Assembly (NCBI RefSeq): GCF_963678975.1
Contig: NC_089274.1
Coordinates: 2,282,001-2,346,000 of the forward strand
Reading direction: 5' to 3'
From: Dysidea avara
Lineage: Eukaryota; Porifera; Demospongiae; Dictyoceratida; Dysideidae
Length of the DNA: 64,000 bases
In this document: in pieces, positions 61,101 to 64,000 of the stretch
Numbering within the stretch: position 1 is the stretch's first letter
Layout: each line of letters starts with the position of its first letter
Notes under the pieces: generated by a model
Told to the model about the DNA's origin: nothing
Database searches by the model: none
What the model saw: the letters and a program-made list of their open reading frames with translations, nothing else
Translations under genes and position numbers: made by a program

Positions 61101-61598
61101 TCATAACAGTACTACAATGGGTAAACATGGTTTGACTTAGCTATTTTACTACAGTAAAAATTTAGGTTCTCAAGTTACAGCCAATTACTATGGCTGTGCC
61201 ATATTATCTCGCCGAATAGTAATGCAATACAACAAGCTGTATGTGAAGCTTTATAATTATAGCTGCATACAATATTTTGAAAAATACCCCATCTTCCAGC
61301 TTCTTCTTATATTCTTTCAGTTTTGCTACTGCCTCGGTTATCTCGCCTTTCGGTTTCCCCTCTTCTTTTAAGCGCCTCACAACATCTCCCTAGACAATTG
61401 GACATCACTTTTTATAAAGTATAATCAGACATTTACCTGCTCCTTGACGGCAGCTCGTAACGGAGCGAGTGGATTTTCGTTTGTGGCCATAGAACTGAAT
61501 AATCTCAAATGACTAAAAAGAATCGGTCGGCGTGGTGATTTACTACAAAACAACGCTCTACAGTTTTCTCTAAGGCAGCGAAGGATTACAAAAGACAT
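52160..61598 (-). CDS. GARS1: Glycyl-tRNA synthetase, cytosolic and mitochondrial
   Basis: Sixteen coding exons, 5' to 3': 61437-61598, 61288-61389, 59175-59277, 58984-59125, 57263-57428, 56162-56307, 55864-56013, 55650-55815, 55439-55603, 55274-55381, 54749-54894, 54587-54675, 53988-54097, 53846-53939, 52327-52511 and 52160-52270. All are GT-AG with matching phases, giving 714 residues from the first in-frame ATG. The enzyme charges tRNA-Gly. Order: basic Arg/Ser/Phe-rich leader; second ATG at 61490 ([12 protein letters not shown], 678 residues); WHEP helix-turn-helix ([20 protein letters not shown]); class II core with [12 protein letters not shown], motif 2 [17 protein letters not shown] and motif 3 [11 protein letters not shown]; anticodon-binding domain with [19 protein letters not shown]. 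The two starts parallel the human gene, where one mRNA yields mitochondrial and cytosolic forms. An upstream ATG at 61617 opens a 15-codon out-of-frame ORF overlapping the first start. The introns hold several MITEs. Confidence 0.95.
52932..53031. repeat. Three successive perfect hairpins
   Basis: 52932-52956 has 9-bp arms (AGTGCTATA). 52975-52999 has 11-bp arms (AGTGCATTATA) with a 3-nt loop. 53005-53031 has 12-bp arms (CAGTGCAATATA) with a 3-nt loop. The first spacer contains GCTGC/GCAGC and can also pair. All three begin with (C)AGTGC and have TA-rich tops but differ in between. They lie in intron 14 of GARS. Confidence 0.8.
53513..53628. mobile_element. Fold-back element in a GARS intron
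   Basis: TATACAACATGCACTTGTGCTC with CTGCCTGTATAAACAC on the left pairs with GTTTATATCAGGCAG and GAGCACTCGTGCCCGTTGTATA on the right; the loop is about 30 nt. Non-coding. Confidence 0.65.
54329..54563. mobile_element. Decayed relative of the NLR-inserted MITE
   Basis: The right end TTTGTGCCCACAAGCTG...GGCCCGGTCAT and the left end ATGATCAGG...GCACGTCAGCACAT match the ends of the 27574-27822 element with mostly transition changes. Internal words (TGGAAATAT, TACTRAG, GTAGTTTGTGCCCACA) also match. It lies in a GARS intron and is clearly older. Confidence 0.65.
58384..58813. mobile_element. hAT-type MITE with intact 8-bp duplication
   Basis: The ends TAGTGGTGTGC and the CACACCACTA complement are inverted, and GTAAAAAC stands on both sides (58376-58383 and 58814-58821). 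The 430-bp body has many TATCGAT-like words at both ends and no transposase. It lies in GARS intron 4. The perfect 8-bp duplication suggests a young insertion. Confidence 0.85.
60329..60598. mobile_element. Near-perfect fold-back element, ~120-bp arms
   Basis: The arms 60329-60453 and 60480-60598 are inverted copies, from ACTAGTATTTTTAAAAAA at the left end to its complement at the right end, through AAGTAGGGATC and GGTATTACAGCATAGCT. The spacer is 26 nt. Few mismatches remain, so it is recent. It lies in GARS intron 2. Confidence 0.85.
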
Positions 61599-61673
61599 CC
61601 AACAATGCACCAAACATTTAGAACCAACACCACGTTGTGCGAGGTGCGCACTATTAAGAAATAGGTTTTAAAA
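61599..61673. promoter_or_regulatory. Shared promoter of GARS and the CCDC47-like gene
   Basis: Only 75 bp separate the first in-frame ATG of GARS (minus) from the ATG of the CCDC47-like gene (plus). Any 5' UTRs must overlap or be very short, so a bidirectional promoter is the simplest reading. The stretch has a CG-containing patch (CACGTTGTGCGAGGTGCGCA) and no TATA box. Confidence 0.6.
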
Positions 61674-62968
61674 ATGAGGCACTTGTTGCTGTTCTCCGTG
61701 TTGGTGGTTTGGTGTGGTGTGTTCGTGTACTCACATCCTAAGGATGATGACTTCGCTGAGTTTGAAGACGACGAAGAATTTGAAACGGACGTGTTTGAAG
61801 ACGGAGACAGCGAAGACGGTAGACAAATAACATGCTAACTGTTGTTGTGGCGGGATACTCAGCACTTGTTATAAAACACTACAGGAAAATTATAATACAC
61901 TCCAAGCAAATGTACTCCTGCACACAAACTTTAGCTGCAAATCATATGTAGCCTCCTTCAGGTTCCTGGAGAGATAGTTACTAAATATACCCCAAATAAT
62001 GTACCCATTAATGTTGCACCTTGCCTACCCCAGATAGTAAGGATTTGTCATCTGAAGTTGTCCCTAGAAGGCATTGTACTTTAATAGCTGAAGAATATTG
62101 TTCAAAATGTGGTGAATAGGTGGACATAAGCATCCCATGCCTACCTCATCTTATGTGCAACTTTGTATGGTCAGGACCAACAACAAGTATTGATAGCACA
62201 CATGATAACTCTTAAAGTCATGACACTTCAATGTGTCCCTTTGACATCTAATTACTGTGTAGTGATATTGCTTCCAGGATTTGTATTAGCTTGCATCAAT
62301 TAGTCTTAGGTGGGCCATGTTCATGGCCACAAGGACCATTTGCTATTTTCATTTGTCGATTGTCCATCACTTGCTGGAGGGGTAGTAAGGGTAACCCTGA
62401 AACTTTTAAAGAAAACCTCTTTTGAGAGATATTCAGCCCCCCATGCTTGTGATACAGTTATATGGCTGCATGTCTACAGCACACCTGTCTAGTCATGTCT
62501 GAGGTGCAGTTGTATTTCTTATGACTAATGATTTGTATGTACGAAATTCTTTACATGAGTTGTACACAAATGATATAATTGAGACAGTGGCTGGGTTAAG
62601 AAGGTGACTATTGTATAGTGGCACAAATATTTCTCTTGGTCCTGAAGGCTTGAATATTTATTCACCATTGTTGTGTAGTTACCTAGTGAAGTTTGCCAGT
62701 TTGATACACACTTGTAGATGATGTATCAGTAGAAGGAGAGTTCGACGAAGAAGTGGAAGAAGATGACTTTGAAACAGACGAGGACCTAGATGACAGTGGC
62801 GTCATTGAGGAAGATGATGATGTGGAGGTGGAGACTATCGACACTGAAGAGTTTGAGGTAACCATAAGAACGTGTACTAGTGTTGTTACCATGGATACCA
62901 TGATGTTTGTGTAGGACTACACTAGTGGCTCATCAGACGACAGAAAATCAGATATTAAAATCTCTGAG
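61674..62968 (+). CDS. CCDC47: CCDC47-like ER membrane protein, 5' exons only
   Basis: Three exons: 61674-61818, 62718-62857 and 62915-62968, with GT-AG borders and matching phases; the gene continues past the last one. Exon 1 encodes a signal peptide (MRHLLLLFSVLVVWCGVFVYS) followed by DDDFAEFEDDEEFE. Exon 2 is almost wholly Asp/Glu, and exon 3 reads DYTSGSSDDRK. A signal peptide, the DDFAEFED word and a long acidic luminal stretch are what CCDC47 (calumin) has before its membrane segment. CCDC47 binds calcium in the ER lumen and is part of the PAT complex of the multipass translocon. The conserved membrane and C-terminal part was not found in the remaining 1 kb, so the name rests on the N-terminus alone; another acidic ER protein is possible. 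Confidence 0.65.
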
Positions 62969-64000
62969 GTGAGTTGAAGGTTGCCACACATTAAATTGTA
63001 TGCCCCTCTATTATGTGCACTTTGGAACACTTCCAAAGTTTCGTTGCGTACTTTTTGAGATCGTAATGAACTGATTTTTCACACTCGAAAAACCATATGC
63101 AGAGTCATTGGTCCATTCTCAATTTACTCAACCAGTATTTGTATCCAAGCTTCAAAACTTCGGTCCCTCAATATATATTTTTTGCCATGCATTAACCACA
63201 AGTAACTCATTATTATTATTATTATTATTATTGCTGATGCATGGTATGGGTATCCACTAGAAGGAGAATATTGTAGACATGTAATATAACCATATAAGGG
63301 AAAAAATTTCAAAAGGTTAAATTTTTAAAAGCAGTGCTTGATTAGAAGTTGGAAAATTTTTTTTTTAAAACAGATCTTTACCACACTGCCCTTTAGATAA
63401 TAATTTGCAAATTCTGTGTGCTAGTAGCTAACAGTGGTTACATTGATCTCATACAATAAAATTTGCTGCTTTGGTCGTTAATTAAGCTAGCTATATACTG
63501 GTAGATATTGATTAGTCCCATCTGGCTTTGGTAGAATCACATCCATCCCTTCCTCCCTTGTGGCTTGAATATCTATACTTGAACCAACCACTGTGAGTTG
63601 TAATTATGGTCTAAAACTTGAGAGAAAATCATTTAGTAGCCTGAGTGAAAAGTATGATAGCATATAGCTAGACTACCTGTAGAAGGCCTGGAAAAGAGTC
63701 CACTAGTTGTGGCTCAATCTGCAGGCCATTCAGATTCCAGCTATGCAACTTGCGGTGGGCTTCAAGCACTGATATTCACTTTCAAGACTCACAATGTCGT
63801 TCATGCTAGCTACGTATTGAATTTGCTTTCCAGGCTTTCCAGTGGCCCAGTGTCTACAGCTATCAATATAGCTAACTGATTAAGTAGAAAACAAACACCT
63901 GAACTTCGTTCCACATTGATTACTACTTTTAAGGTGTAATGTTGGTCCTTGTATTCATAAAAACATCAAAAATGCAATTGTTATTTAACCTTTCGAAATT
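62969..64000 (+). other. Intron of the CCDC47-like gene
   Basis: After the donor at 62969 no further exon was recognised. The stretch contains an (ATT)n microsatellite at about 63207-63233 and otherwise AT-rich sequence. Confidence 0.5.

Noticed and set aside
62683-62901. A Ser/Thr-rich minus-strand protein opposite the CCDC47-like exon
   Set aside because: It is the antisense of a GAA/GAT-rich acidic exon whose splice sites and phases fit the plus strand.

Overview
The window is AT-rich eukaryotic DNA with multi-exon genes, GT-AG introns and many small transposons, so it is an animal nuclear genome. The gene content points to a sponge, most likely a demosponge. It has a DEATH-NACHT-LRR receptor, a family of CD225/dispanin (IFITM-like) genes, and a two-compartment glycyl-tRNA synthetase. 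The taxon is an inference; no marker here proves it.

Layout, left to right. (1) 1-14359 (+): a decayed four-exon CD225 gene (copy A) whose 10-kb first intron is packed with LINE pieces, a CTAGG-flanked MITE and fold-back elements. (2) 14360-17747: degraded retroelement debris. (3) 17748-20259 (+): an intact CD225 gene (copy B) with an 18S rRNA fragment in intron 1. (4) 20260-24367: transposon-rich, including a 0.7-kb hAT-like element. (5) 24381-33576 (-), perhaps to 34930: an NLR gene with a DEATH exon, then one very long NACHT-LRR exon. A 249-bp MITE with 4-bp AATT target duplications splits the LRR part into two reading frames. (6) 39615-47902 (+): an intact CD225 gene (copy C), with an orphan last-exon homologue at 51617-51787. 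(7) 49264-50196 (-): a complete intronless indole-3-glycerol phosphate synthase (TrpC), unexpected in an animal and probably acquired from a microbe. (8) 52160-61598 (-): glycyl-tRNA synthetase, all 16 coding exons reconstructed with consistent phases and with separate mitochondrial and cytosolic start codons. (9) 61674 onward (+): the 5' exons of a CCDC47-like ER protein, divergent from GARS across only 75 bp.

The CD225 copies and the NLR suggest an innate-immunity neighbourhood. GARS and CCDC47 are housekeeping genes. TrpC stands alone, with no other tryptophan gene visible. A recurring 20-nt motif with a palindromic 11-nt core occurs at about 15 places and lies inside several unrelated mobile elements. 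It is the most puzzling non-coding signal in the window. Coordinates and splice sites were read by eye; no database search or expression evidence was available.
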